Positions 17,452 to 25,429 of a DNA stretch of 38,447 nt are shown piece after piece. Location: assembly GCA_009787405.1 (NCBI GenBank), contig WRGA01000107.1:1-38447 (forward strand), given 5' to 3'. Source of the stretch: Candidatus Azobacteroides sp. GTDB lineage: Bacteria; Bacteroidota; Bacteroidia; Bacteroidales; WRGA01. Numbering within the stretch: position 1 is the first letter of the stretch; each line of letters opens with the position of its first letter. A model generated the notes under the pieces. The model worked only from the letters and a program-made list of their open reading frames with translations. It had not been told where the DNA came from and searched no databases. Position numbers and translations under genes: made by a program.

Positions 17452-18087
17452 ATGAAAACAACAGCAGTAAAGTTAAAGACAACAATCCTCATTGCTCTTG
17501 CGGCGTGGAGCATAACCGGTTTTGCACAAGTTAAAACAAAGCATGTGACGAAAGACGACGGCAATTGGGTTTTAATCAACGGCGTAAAATGGGCAACCCG
17601 CAATGTAGGCGCACCCCATACTTTTGTACAAAACTTCGAAGATTACGGCGGTTATTATCAATGGAATAAAGGCACAACTGATTTTCTGCTTAATGACGAC
17701 TTCTATAACAGCGTTTATGCAAACTCAATGTTCTGGTTGCCCGGCAACGACCCCAGTCCTGTGGGTTACCGGGTACCGACTTTGGCTGAAATAGGAAGTT
17801 TGACAAACACAACTTATGTAAAATATGAATGGACTACACAGAACGGTATATCCGGCGGAAGATTTACCGACAGAGCGACCGGTAGCAGTATTTTTCTGCC
17901 TGCCGCCGGTTACCGCTACAGCAACGACGGCACGCTCTACGGCGACGACTACCGCGGCTACTATTGGAGTAGCACGCAGGGCGACAGTCGCTACGCGTGC
18001 GACTTGGGTTTCGGCAGCGGCGGCGCGGATTGGAGCTATTGGAACTACAAGTCGGACGGTCGCTCGGTGCGTCCTGTCGCTGAATAA
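17452..18087 (+). CDS. Secreted FISUMP-domain protein with a hypervariable-looking C terminus
   Basis: 211 aa from the ATG at 17452, chosen because it begins a clean signal peptide (MKTTAVKLKTTILIALAAWS, cleaved after about FAQ26). The rest is a FISUMP (TIGR02145, Fibrobacter major paralogous) domain: NGVKWATRNVGAP, GYYQWNKG, DPSPVGYRVPTLAEIGSL, then IFLPAAGYR, YYWSSTQ and a terminal GRSVRPVAE. These are surface or secreted proteins with a fold related to C-type lectins. The last 59 codons are GC-rich and about 34 end in C, unlike the gene's first half and the neighbouring genes. This is the codon pattern of diversity-generating retroelement variable regions. No reverse transcriptase or template repeat was found in the window. 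Confidence 0.85.
   Translation: MKTTAVKLKTTILIALAAWSITGFAQVKTKHVTKDDGNWVLINGVKWATRNVGAPHTFVQNFEDYGGYYQWNKGTTDFLLNDDFYNSVYANSMFWLPGNDPSPVGYRVPTLAEIGSLTNTTYVKYEWTTQNGISGGRFTDRATGSSIFLPAAGYRYSNDGTLYGDDYRGYYWSSTQGDSRYACDLGFGSGGADWSYWNYKSDGRSVRPVAE
17914..18084 (+). other. Candidate variable region (VR) in the FISUMP gene
   Basis: Codons such as TAC, AGC, AAC, GAC, GGC, CTC and CGC dominate from the GYRYSND segment to KSDGRSV, with Trp/Tyr/Gly/Asp/Ser at the exposed positions. This fits NNC codons derived from AAC codons of an adenine-rich template. The position at the very 3' end of a lectin-fold gene is also right. Gene conversion among FISUMP paralogues is the alternative. Confidence 0.45.
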
Positions 18088-18095
18088 AAATTCAC

Positions 18096-18160
18096 CCGCC
18101 GTGGCGGACATGTTGTCCTTTATTATTTTATTCAAAAGGACATATTGTCCGATAGAAAGA
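18096..18160. repeat. REP-like repeat downstream of the FISUMP gene
   Basis: It begins 9 nt after the stop with CCGCCGTGGCGGACATG. Positions 18096-18116 are identical in inverted orientation to 673-693. A second module, GGACATATTGTCCGATAGAA, resembles the GGACAACATATCGGTAGAAA module of the element at 38 kb. Confidence 0.5.
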
Positions 18161-18780
18161 AAATATTTCAATCAAAATAGAAACATTCTTGTTATTCTCG
18201 CACAGATTATACAGATTTTGAAAAATGTCCGGTAAAAAAATCCGTGAAATCCGTGAAATCCGTGCGAGTCTTTTAGTGATTTGATATTGAATTTGGCAAG
18301 AAATATATTTTAAAGAATCCGGAATAATATATTTACCACCCTTCCCATCCCTATCCGATTTCCCGATGGTTATCAATTTTGAACGTATATTGTTGTTCAT
18401 TCCGCCATTTTTGAATTTCAACTTATTGTACTGTTTTTTCCGATAGTTTTTTATGCTAAGTATTGATTCCGGCAAGTTCGTCGCTTACTCTTGCTTCTGA
18501 TACTTGTGAGGATACTACTCCGAACAAATCGTCATTTCCGGTATCATACCAAAATATGCCGACACCGTGGAGAATCTTGATTATCAAGATTATTTGCCAT
18601 AACATTCATTGCCCGATCCGGTGATATTATGTTTTGTGTACGAAGCGTATTATTTTCCATCATTTAAAAAATTCATGTCGGGATACAAAAATAATCAATC
18701 CTTTTGAAATGTGGATTATTTTCCGGCCTGATACGTATTACTTTTATGTTGAATTTCTTTTCTCGTTCAAAAGAAAATCG
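18161..18780. other. Gene-poor spacer with short tandem repeat and a decayed frame
   Basis: It contains a tandem CCGTGAAAT repeat (about 18240-18262), an intergenic repeat type common in Bacteroidota. A 49-codon minus-strand frame (18456-18605) ends EARVSDELAGINT; it looks protein-like but has no upstream continuation and may be the 3' end of a lost gene. Frames covering the tandem repeat are spurious. Confidence 0.4.
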
Positions 18781-18788
18781 TACCTTTG
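18781..18788 (+). promoter_or_regulatory. rplM promoter -7 box
   Basis: TACCTTTG, a perfect -7 box, with only a weak TTTC about 21 nt upstream. It sits just before the structured leader, giving a 5' leader of about 135 nt. Confidence 0.55.
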
Positions 18789-18824
18789 CAGCCCTGAATA
18801 TGATCGTAAGAGTGTAAAAGTTTA

Positions 18825-18883
18825 GTTCTTAGGAGCTTACTGCTTCATGTGTCGGAAGCATACAATCCGAAAGGGGAAAGAAC
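18825..18883 (+). promoter_or_regulatory. Structured 5' leader of rplM (L13-type autoregulatory leader candidate)
   Basis: Outer stem GTTCTT (18825-18830) / AAGAAC (18878-18883) and inner perfect stem TGCTTC (18841-18846) / GAAGCA (18855-18860) with 8-nt loop ATGTGTCG; the connecting arms are purine-rich. A Bacteroidia-specific L13 leader has, as I recall, been proposed from comparative genomics. By that precedent free L13 would bind and repress the operon; this is inference. Confidence 0.55.
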
Positions 18884-18930
18884 AAAATTCATTATTTTGA
18901 CATTAAATTAACATTAAAAAACAATAAGCA

Positions 18931-19407
18931 GTGGATACTTTAAGTTATAAGACCATTTCTGCAAATAGCGCAACGGTAAATAAAGAATGGGTTGTTGTAG
19001 ATGCAACGGATCAGATACTCGGACGTATGGGATCGAAAGTTGCCAAGTTGTTGAGAGGTAAATATAAACCGAATTTTACTCCTCACGTAGATTGCGGCGA
19101 TAATGTGATTATTATCAATGCGGGAAAGGTGAAATTGACCGGAAATAAATGGACGGATCGTATTTATTTTTCGCATACCGGTTATCCCGGAGGGCAAAGA
19201 CAAAACACACCTCTTACGTTGCTTAAAAAAGGTGAAAAAAACGGCAGAAAAGGGAAACATGCTTTGTATATCAAAGTGATTAAAGGGATGTTACCCAAAA
19301 ATATTTTGGGGCGCAAATTGTTGAATAATCTTTATGTATATTCGGGACCGGAGCATCCTCATCAAGCTCAACAACCTAAACTCATTGATTTAAACACTCT
19401 TAAATAA
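18931..19407 (+). CDS. rplM: 50S ribosomal protein uL13
   Basis: 158 aa with a GTG start. The opening MDTLSYKTISANSATVNKEW is the standard Bacteroidales N terminus, so GTG at 18931 is preferred over any internal ATG. VVVDATDQILGR, HVDCGDNVIIINA, GYPGG and KGMLPKNILGRKL are conserved uL13 motifs. It binds 23S rRNA early in assembly. It is first of rplM-rpsI, with rpsB-tsf following on the same strand. Confidence 0.97.
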   Translation: MDTLSYKTISANSATVNKEWVVVDATDQILGRMGSKVAKLLRGKYKPNFTPHVDCGDNVIIINAGKVKLTGNKWTDRIYFSHTGYPGGQRQNTPLTLLKKGEKNGRKGKHALYIKVIKGMLPKNILGRKLLNNLYVYSGPEHPHQAQQPKLIDLNTLK

Positions 19408-19412
19408 GCTAT

Positions 19413-19799
19413 ATGAACGCAGTAAATGCAATAGGAAGACGTAAAGCCGCTGTGGCTCGTGTGTTTGTGAACGAAGGGAGCGGAAAAATTACCGTAAACA
19501 AACGTGAATTGGTGCAATATTTTCCTTCCGGAATTCTTCAATATGTGGTGCTGCAACCGCTGAATAAGTTGGGTGTTGCCGAAAAATATGATATTCGGGT
19601 CAATTTGGACGGCGGCGGGTTCAAAGGACAAGCGGAAGCGCTTCGTTTGGCGATTGCCCGCGCTTTGGTGAAAATCAACGCCGAAGATAAGCCGGCTCTG
19701 AGAGCCGAAGGTTTTTTAACGCGCGATCCTCGTGTGGTTGAACGTAAAAAACCCGGACGTCCCAAAGCCAGAAAGAGATTCCAATTCAGCAAACGTTAA
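19413..19799 (+). CDS. rpsI: 30S ribosomal protein uS9
   Basis: 128 aa, 5 bp after rplM. AIGRRKAAVARVFV at the start, GGGFKGQAEALRLAIARAL in the middle, and the C-terminal basic tail KKPGRPKARKRFQFSKR, whose final Arg reaches the P-site tRNA anticodon stem. Of normal length. The stop codon overlaps the first bases of a weak terminator hairpin. Confidence 0.97.
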   Translation: MNAVNAIGRRKAAVARVFVNEGSGKITVNKRELVQYFPSGILQYVVLQPLNKLGVAEKYDIRVNLDGGGFKGQAEALRLAIARALVKINAEDKPALRAEGFLTRDPRVVERKKPGRPKARKRFQFSKR

Positions 19800-19816
19800 T
19801 CGGGATGCCGGTTTTT
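19798..19816 (+). terminator. Weak intrinsic terminator or attenuator between rpsI and rpsB
   Basis: AATCGG (19798-19803) pairs with CCGGTT (19808-19813) around loop GATG, followed by TTT. The stem is only 6 bp with one wobble, so partial read-through into rpsB-tsf is likely. Confidence 0.4.
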
Positions 19817-19841
19817 CGTTTGGAGTTTAGTATCTAAATTG

Positions 19842-19877
19842 TCAAGACTTCCGCGACTGTGTTTCGGGGCTACTTGA
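19842..19877 (+). promoter_or_regulatory. Possible structured leader of rpsB
   Basis: TCAAG (19842-19846) can pair with CTTGA (19873-19877), enclosing a CCG/CGG inner pairing, in the 124-nt gap before rpsB. S2 leaders exist in other bacteria; here only the short stems support it. Confidence 0.25.
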
Positions 19878-19923
19878 TGATTCGATTCAGAAAAAGAATG
19901 TAAACGATTAAAAAAACAACTGT

Positions 19924-20775
19924 ATGCCAAGAACAAATTTTGACCAATTATTGGAAGCCGGAGTACACTTCGGTCACTTGAAAAGAAAATGGAATCCGGC
20001 CATGGCTCCGTATATTTTTATGGAACGCAACGGGATTCATATCATTGATTTGCATAAAACGGTTGCTAAAGTGGATGAAGCTGCCGAAGCACTGAAGCAA
20101 ATTGCAAAATCGGGACGGAAAATTCTTTTTGTCGCCACAAAGAAACAGGCGAAACAAGTGGTGGCTGATAGAGCTGTTGCGATCAACATGCCTTATGTCA
20201 TCGAACGTTGGCCGGGCGGTATGCTCACCAATTTTCCCACCATTCGCAAAGCGGTGAAAAAAATGTCGTCCATCGATAAAATGACGAAAGACGGTACTTT
20301 CGATAATTTATCGAAAAGAGAAAAATTGCAAATTACCCGTCAGCGGGCAAAATTGGAAAAAACATTGGGCAGTATTGCCGATCTGACTCGTTTGCCTTCT
20401 GCTCTTTTTGTTATTGATGTGATGAAAGAAAACATTGCCGTTCGTGAAGCCAACCGTTTGGGTATTCCTGTTTTCGCGATGGTGGATACCAATTCGAATC
20501 CGAATGATATTGATTTTGTTATTCCGGCAAACGATGATGCCACAAAATCCATTGAAGTGGTTTTGGATGCTGTTTGCGCGGCAATAACCGAAGGGTTGGA
20601 AGAACGCAAGGCAGAAAAAATCGATGTGCCGGCGGCGGCCGGAGGTGACGAAGAAGCGCCCAAAAGAGAGCGTAACCCGAAACCGGCCAAGAAAGAACGG
20701 ACAAAAAAAGAAGACGGAGAGGCGTTGAATGCCAAAATCGTCGACAAATTTAAATCGGACGACGACGAATTATAA
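19924..20775 (+). CDS. rpsB: 30S ribosomal protein uS2
   Basis: 283 aa, longer than E. coli S2 (241) because of a charged C-terminal tail (about 235-283, rich in Lys, Glu, Pro and Asp) that is usual in Bacteroidota. MPRTNFDQLLEAGVHFGHLK, RNGIHIIDLHKTV, FVATKKQA and RWPGGMLTNF are diagnostic. It forms the classical rpsB-tsf pair, with tsf starting 24 bp downstream. Confidence 0.97.
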   Translation: MPRTNFDQLLEAGVHFGHLKRKWNPAMAPYIFMERNGIHIIDLHKTVAKVDEAAEALKQIAKSGRKILFVATKKQAKQVVADRAVAINMPYVIERWPGGMLTNFPTIRKAVKKMSSIDKMTKDGTFDNLSKREKLQITRQRAKLEKTLGSIADLTRLPSALFVIDVMKENIAVREANRLGIPVFAMVDTNSNPNDIDFVIPANDDATKSIEVVLDAVCAAITEGLEERKAEKIDVPAAAGGDEEAPKRERNPKPAKKERTKKEDGEALNAKIVDKFKSDDDEL

Positions 20776-20799
20776 AAATATAAATAGAATAGAAATATT

Positions 20800-21621
20800 A
20801 TGGCTGTTACAATGGCAGATGTTACGCATTTGCGTAAAATGACCGGCGCCGGAATGATGGATTGCAAAAATGCCCTCAATGAAGCCGGTGGTGATTTTGA
20901 CAAGGCAATGGAAATTATCCGGAAAAAAGGACAGGCCGTTGCTGCTAAACGTGAAGACCGGGAGGCTGCGGAAGGTTGTGTTTTGGCGGCGGCGGAAAAT
21001 GCTTTTGCCGCTGTGGTCGCATTGAAATGTGAAACGGATTTTGTGGCTAAAAATGCTGATTTTATCGGTTTGACTCGAAAGATTTTGGATTTGGCGATGG
21101 AAAAACAACCGGCAGGCAAAGATGAGCTTTGCACTCTTGTGTTGGATGGTCGTTCGGTTTCCGACTGGATCACCGAAAAAATCGGGGTTACCGGAGAAAA
21201 AATGGAATTGGGTTTTTATGAATATATAAAAGCGCCGGCTGTTGTTTCTTATATTCACCCGGGAAATAAATTGGCTACGATCGTGGGTTTTAATCAGGCA
21301 TTGGATAATCAAACGGCAAAAGATGTTGCCATGCAGGTTGCCGCCATGAACCCCATTGCTTTGACCAAAGATCTTGTTCCGGCTGATGTGATCGAAAAAG
21401 AATTGGTCATCGCAAAAGAAAAAGCCCGTGAAGAAGGCAAACCTGAAAATATGGTCGATAAAATTGCCGAAGGTCGTTTGAATAAATTTTATAAAGAAGT
21501 TTGTTTGTTGCAACAAGAGTTTATCAAAGATGCAAAAATATCGGTGGATCAATATTTGAAAAATCACGATAAAAATCTCGAAGTTACCGGTTTTAAACGT
21601 GTAACATTGAATGTTGATTAA
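20800..21621 (+). CDS. tsf: Elongation factor Ts
   Basis: 273 aa. The N-terminal UBA-like domain (MADVTHLRKMTGAGMMDCKNA) is followed by the core with the TDFV sequence in KCETDFVAKNADFIGL (about residues 76-90) that inserts into EF-Tu. Two core subdomains and the IAEGRLNKFYKEVCLLQQEF C-terminal signature follow. It exchanges GDP on EF-Tu. Last gene of the ribosomal cluster, closed by a strong terminator. Confidence 0.97.
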   Translation: MAVTMADVTHLRKMTGAGMMDCKNALNEAGGDFDKAMEIIRKKGQAVAAKREDREAAEGCVLAAAENAFAAVVALKCETDFVAKNADFIGLTRKILDLAMEKQPAGKDELCTLVLDGRSVSDWITEKIGVTGEKMELGFYEYIKAPAVVSYIHPGNKLATIVGFNQALDNQTAKDVAMQVAAMNPIALTKDLVPADVIEKELVIAKEKAREEGKPENMVDKIAEGRLNKFYKEVCLLQQEFIKDAKISVDQYLKNHDKNLEVTGFKRVTLNVD

Positions 21622-21639
21622 AGATTGATTCATCTCTTT

Positions 21640-21683
21640 AAAAAACCAAAGACGGAAAAATTCTTTTCCGTCTTTGGTTTTTT
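21640..21683. terminator. Strong terminator after tsf (bidirectional)
   Basis: 20-bp perfect stem AAAAAACCAAAGACGGAAAA (21640-21659) / its complement (21664-21683), loop ATTC. A and T runs flank both sides, so it also serves the convergent PH-like gene, whose stop overlaps the hairpin by 2 nt. Confidence 0.9.
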
Positions 21684-22176
21684 AAGACGAATAGCGTTTA
21701 TCTTTCCTGGGTTCTTCTTTTTTGATGCTTTTGATGGAGCAGGGAATCCTCTCCTGCAAACAGAAGCTGAATATTTTGAGTTTTATGGTTTTTACATCCC
21801 GGTAAGGCAAGTTGGAAAAATGAATGATATTGTCTTTTCCTGATTTGGAATGCAGAAACACTTGCAAGATATTGATCTCCACTTTTTTGACATCTTTCCA
21901 GTAAATTCGTCTGACGCCGGAATGAGCGGATAATTTTTCTTCTATTCCTTCGTCATCAATGATAATATATTTTGAACGGCGGAGAATGATTTCGACCAAA
22001 AAGAGGATGCCTGAAATAAAATACAATCCTGAAATACACCAAAAGAAGATGCCGGCTTGCTCCACCCGGCAAAAATACAGCGCTGCCAAACCGATCGCAA
22101 TATGAATTGCTCCCAAAAGGATGGATTTCACCTGTTGTTTTTTGTTTTTGGAATAATCGATTTTCAATACGTGCAT
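21682..22176 (-). CDS. Two-pass membrane protein with PH-like domain, unknown function
   Basis: 164 aa. Two membrane segments (about 18-36 and 41-65) precede a cytoplasmic beta-rich part: KYIIIDDEGIEEKLSAHSG, IYWKDVKKVEINILQVFL, IIHFSNLPYRDVKTIKLKI. This pattern of a membrane hairpin, then a short-strand domain with a YIIIDDEGI.E start, is that of bacterial PH (bPH) proteins. No role is known. A -7 box TATTTTTG (22206-22213, minus strand) lies 22 nt before the transcript would reach the ATG. It is monocistronic. Confidence 0.7.
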   Translation of the reverse strand: MHVLKIDYSKNKKQQVKSILLGAIHIAIGLAALYFCRVEQAGIFFWCISGLYFISGILFLVEIILRRSKYIIIDDEGIEEKLSAHSGVRRIYWKDVKKVEINILQVFLHSKSGKDNIIHFSNLPYRDVKTIKLKIFSFCLQERIPCSIKSIKKEEPRKDKRYSS

Positions 22177-22277
22177 CTCATTATCATTTTAAAACAAATT
22201 GGATACAAAAATAGCTTTTATAAGCTCTGTTTTTACGAAAATATTCCTAAATCGACAATTCAATGAGAATAATTGTG

Positions 22278-22285
22278 TAAGTTTG
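22278..22285 (+). promoter_or_regulatory. Candidate -7 box for lpxK
   Basis: TAAGTTTG fits TAnnTTTG and lies about 60 nt before the lpxK ATG. No clear -33 box. Confidence 0.35.
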
Positions 22286-22345
22286 CTGAAACTTATTCCT
22301 TTTGATGATTGTTTCTTCTTGTTGAGGTTACATTAACAGACGGTT

Positions 22346-23419
22346 ATGACAAAATTGAGAAAGTATTTATACCTTCCGGCTTTATTGTACAGGCTTGTTA
22401 TATCTTTAAGGAACAGGTTGTTCGATGCAGGGATATTAAAAGAAAGGAAATTCGGTGTTCCGATTATTGCTGTCGGAAATATTACGGCAGGCGGAACAGG
22501 AAAAACTCCTCATACGGAATATTTAATCCGGTTGTTGAAATCACATTACCGGGTTGCCGTTTTGAGCAGAGGATATAAACGGAAAACATCCGGTTTTGTT
22601 CTTGCGGATGAAAAATGTACTCCCAAAATAATCGGCGATGAGCCTTATCAGCTGTATCGAAAATTTCCCGATATTTTGGTGGCGGTCGATGAAAACAGAA
22701 GGCGGGGCATCGAAACATTATTGAACATGGAAAAGGAAAAAGCCCCTGAAGTCATTATATTGGATGATGCTTTTCAGCATCGGTATGTAAAGCCCGGACT
22801 TTCGATCTTGTTGTCTGATTTTAACCGTCCGATTTACGAAGATGCTTTATTGCCGGTCGGGTTGTTACGGGAACCGTTGAAAGGGAAAGAGCGGGCGGAT
22901 ATTGTGATTGTTACGAAATGTCCCGAAATGATTAATCCTGTCGAGGCTCGAATGGTCGAACGGAATTTGAATTTATTTCCGGATCAAAAGTTGTTTTTTA
23001 CTTCTTTTCGTTACGGAAATTTAAAGGCTCTTTTTCCCGGAGCCGGGCAAAATGACATTGAATTGGGTTCTTTGGCGAAGAATACGACCGTTTTGCTGGT
23101 TACCGGAATTGCTTCGCCCCGGCCGGTGGCGGATAAAATAAAAAGTCTCGGATGCCGATTGGAACATCTGATTTATCCGGATCATTATTGGTATACAAAA
23201 AGCGATTGGAATATGGTCAGGGAAAAATTTTCCGGGATTAAATCCGAAAAAAAAATAGTGATGGTGACCGAGAAAGATGCTGTCCGATGGATTGATTGCA
23301 ATTTTGACGATGGCGATTTTAAAAAAAATATCTATTATTTACCGATAGAAGTTTATTTTTTACAGCAAAAAGAAAATGAATTTGACCATTTAATTCGAGA
23401 ATATGTTAGAGCAAATTAA
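22346..23419 (+). CDS. lpxK: Tetraacyldisaccharide 4'-kinase
   Basis: 357 aa. N-terminal membrane-associated helix (YLYLPALLYRLVISLRNRLF), then the LpxK P-loop in VGNITAGGTGKTPHTEYL (about 43-60), SRGYKR, DEPYQLYRKFPDI and LDDAFQHRYV (about 140-149). It phosphorylates the lipid A disaccharide at the 4' position at the inner membrane. Its stop overlaps the PNP start by 17 nt, so the two are translationally coupled. Confidence 0.96.
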   Translation: MTKLRKYLYLPALLYRLVISLRNRLFDAGILKERKFGVPIIAVGNITAGGTGKTPHTEYLIRLLKSHYRVAVLSRGYKRKTSGFVLADEKCTPKIIGDEPYQLYRKFPDILVAVDENRRRGIETLLNMEKEKAPEVIILDDAFQHRYVKPGLSILLSDFNRPIYEDALLPVGLLREPLKGKERADIVIVTKCPEMINPVEARMVERNLNLFPDQKLFFTSFRYGNLKALFPGAGQNDIELGSLAKNTTVLLVTGIASPRPVADKIKSLGCRLEHLIYPDHYWYTKSDWNMVREKFSGIKSEKKIVMVTEKDAVRWIDCNFDDGDFKKNIYYLPIEVYFLQQKENEFDHLIREYVRAN

Positions 23420-24215
23420 AGAAACCGCGGCGTTTCTTACGAAAAAGTTTGGCCGGATTCCCGAAACGGCTGTTATTCTGGGTACGGGATTGGGAGAATT
23501 GGTTCAGGAAATGGTGGACAAACAAGAGATTCCGTATGAGGAAATTCCTCATTTTCCGGTGTCGACGGTCACCGGTCATTGCGGAAAATTATTGACGGGG
23601 AAATTGGGTGATACGTTTATTTTGGCCATGCAAGGCCGTTTTCATTATTACGAAGGCTATTCGATGCAGGAAGTTACGTTTCCGGTGAGAGTGATGAAGG
23701 AATCGGGCGTCAAGACATTATTTGTCTCGAATGCTTCGGGTGGGGTGAACCCCGATTTTGAAGTGGGCGACATTATGGTGATCACCGATCATATCAATTT
23801 TTTTCCCGAACATCCTTTGCGGGGAAAAAATGACGATCGATTGGGACCCCGTTTTCCCGACATGAGCGCTCCTTATTCCAAACGGTTGATAGCTGCCGCT
23901 TTTGAAGCTGCCGCCCGACATCATATCCGGTTGAAAAAAGGGGTGTATGTCGGTACGCAAGGCCCGACTTTTGAAACTCCGGCCGAATATAAGCACTTTC
24001 GGATTATCGGCGGAGATGCCGTCGGGATGTCGACCGTGCCGGAAGTGATTGTTGCCGTTCATTCAGGCATGGAGGTCTTTGCTTTGTCTGTGATCACGGA
24101 TATGGGGGGTGTCGGAGAAGTGATTGAAGTTTCTCACGAAGAAGTGCAGGCGGCGGCTAAATCGGCTCAACCTAAGATGACGCTGATTATGAAAGAATTG
24201 ATGAAAAAGGTATGA
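23403..24215 (+). CDS. Purine nucleoside phosphorylase, trimeric (class II)
   Basis: 270 aa. VILGTGLGELVQEM (phosphate loop), TGHCGKLLTG, QGRFHYYEGYSMQEVTFPVRV, NASGG, then GVYVGTQGPTFETPAEYKHF (Glu191 in the base-binding loop) and GMSTVPEVIVA are the signature of the PNP/MTAP family, trimeric branch. It cleaves purine nucleosides with phosphate. The residue that is usually Asn (SxITN) reads Asp233 here (SVITDMGG), which could broaden base preference. It overlaps lpxK by 17 nt; thiL follows after 52 bp. Confidence 0.93.
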   Translation: MLEQIKETAAFLTKKFGRIPETAVILGTGLGELVQEMVDKQEIPYEEIPHFPVSTVTGHCGKLLTGKLGDTFILAMQGRFHYYEGYSMQEVTFPVRVMKESGVKTLFVSNASGGVNPDFEVGDIMVITDHINFFPEHPLRGKNDDRLGPRFPDMSAPYSKRLIAAAFEAAARHHIRLKKGVYVGTQGPTFETPAEYKHFRIIGGDAVGMSTVPEVIVAVHSGMEVFALSVITDMGGVGEVIEVSHEEVQAAAKSAQPKMTLIMKELMKKV

Positions 24216-24267
24216 CTTTTAACGATTATTTCTTATTTTTACAATTCAAAATTACTTGAATAATATA

Positions 24268-25305
24268 ATGGATAATTCCGAAAGAACTGAAATCGCTGAT
24301 TTAGGAGAATTTGGGCTGATCGATCGGCTTACTCAAAACATTCAATTGAAAAATGCCGGCAGCAGGAAAGGCGTCGGTGACGATGCGGCGGTTGTTTCTT
24401 GCGAAAACGGATTGTTGACGTTGGTGACAACGGATTTGTTGTTGGAAGGAATTCATTTTGACTTGACGTATGTTCCGTTGATGCATTTGGGATATAAAGC
24501 GGCTGTCGTTAATATTTCCGATATTTACGCCATGAATGGGACGCCTAAGCAAATTACCGTATCCTTGGGTATTTCGAAGCGGTTTTCCGTTGAAGATTTG
24601 GAGAATTTTTATACCGGACTCGAAACGGCTTGCAATGAATATGGCGTGGACATTATCGGGGGAGATACGTCTGCTTCTTTGACGGGATTGGCCATCAGCA
24701 TCACTTGTTTGGGGGAAGCCGCCGAAGATAAGATTGTTTATCGGAACGGTGCCAAGGAAGCCGATTTGATTTGTGTGTCGGGTGATTTGGGCGGTGCTTA
24801 CATGGGGTTACAATTATTGGAACGGGAAAAGCGGATTTTTGCCGGTGAAACAGGCAGTTTTACTCCTGATTTTACGGGAAGAGAATATCTGCTTGAACGT
24901 CAACTGAAACCGCGTGCTCGTCGGGACGTTATTGAACGGCTGGCCGGAAACGATATTTTGCCGACGGCCATGATCGATATTTCCGACGGATTGTCTTCCG
25001 AATTGCTGCATATTTGCAAACAAAGTATGGTCGGTTGCCGGGTGTATGAAGAACATATTCCGATCGATTACCAAACGGCCGTTATGGCGGAGGAATTTAA
25101 TATGAATTTGGTGACGGCGGCTCTGAACGGGGGAGAGGATTATGAATTATTATTCACCGTTCCTTTGTCTATGCACGAAAAAGTATCGACATTAAAAGAA
25201 GTTAAAATCATCGGGTATATCACCAACAGCTCGTTGGGAACGCACTTAATTGCGCGGGACGGAACCGAACACCGATTAAAAGCGCAAGGATGGAACTCTT
25301 TGTAA
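24268..25305 (+). CDS. thiL: Thiamine-monophosphate kinase
   Basis: 345 aa from the ATG at 24268; an in-frame TTG at 24256 is less likely. It opens ELGEFGLID-like (DLGEFGLIDRLTQ), then GVGDDAAVV, TTDLLLEGIHFD, AVNISDIYAM, GGDTSAS, MIDISDGLSSEL and GGEDYELLFTV. These are the Mg/ATP and substrate motifs of ThiL in the PurM-like superfamily. It makes thiamine diphosphate. No TPP riboswitch or other thi gene is seen nearby, so the context is salvage or housekeeping rather than a thi operon. Confidence 0.95.
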   Translation: MDNSERTEIADLGEFGLIDRLTQNIQLKNAGSRKGVGDDAAVVSCENGLLTLVTTDLLLEGIHFDLTYVPLMHLGYKAAVVNISDIYAMNGTPKQITVSLGISKRFSVEDLENFYTGLETACNEYGVDIIGGDTSASLTGLAISITCLGEAAEDKIVYRNGAKEADLICVSGDLGGAYMGLQLLEREKRIFAGETGSFTPDFTGREYLLERQLKPRARRDVIERLAGNDILPTAMIDISDGLSSELLHICKQSMVGCRVYEEHIPIDYQTAVMAEEFNMNLVTAALNGGEDYELLFTVPLSMHEKVSTLKEVKIIGYITNSSLGTHLIARDGTEHRLKAQGWNSL

Positions 25306-25429
25306 TTGAATTTTTAACGTTTGATTTTTTGATTTTCGTATAAAATCCGCATGAATGACGTTCACCAAAGAGAATGACCATGATTGCGGCTTCCATACGA
25401 CCTTAGTGTAAGAAATAAAATATTTTCCT

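Noticed and set aside
17725-18235. Ala/Val/Arg-rich open frames opposite and beside the FISUMP gene
   Set aside because: They arise from the GC-rich NNC codons of the real gene read in other frames.
18128-18475. 115-codon minus-strand frame
   Set aside because: Covers the tandem CCGTGAAAT repeat (giving RISRISRI) and the REP-like repeat; no protein-like conservation.
18634-18825. 63-codon plus-strand frame before rplM
   Set aside because: It overlaps the rplM promoter and leader and has no recognisable sequence.
24216-24267. TPP riboswitch before thiL
   Set aside because: The gap is too short and lacks the conserved CUGAGA and related motifs.
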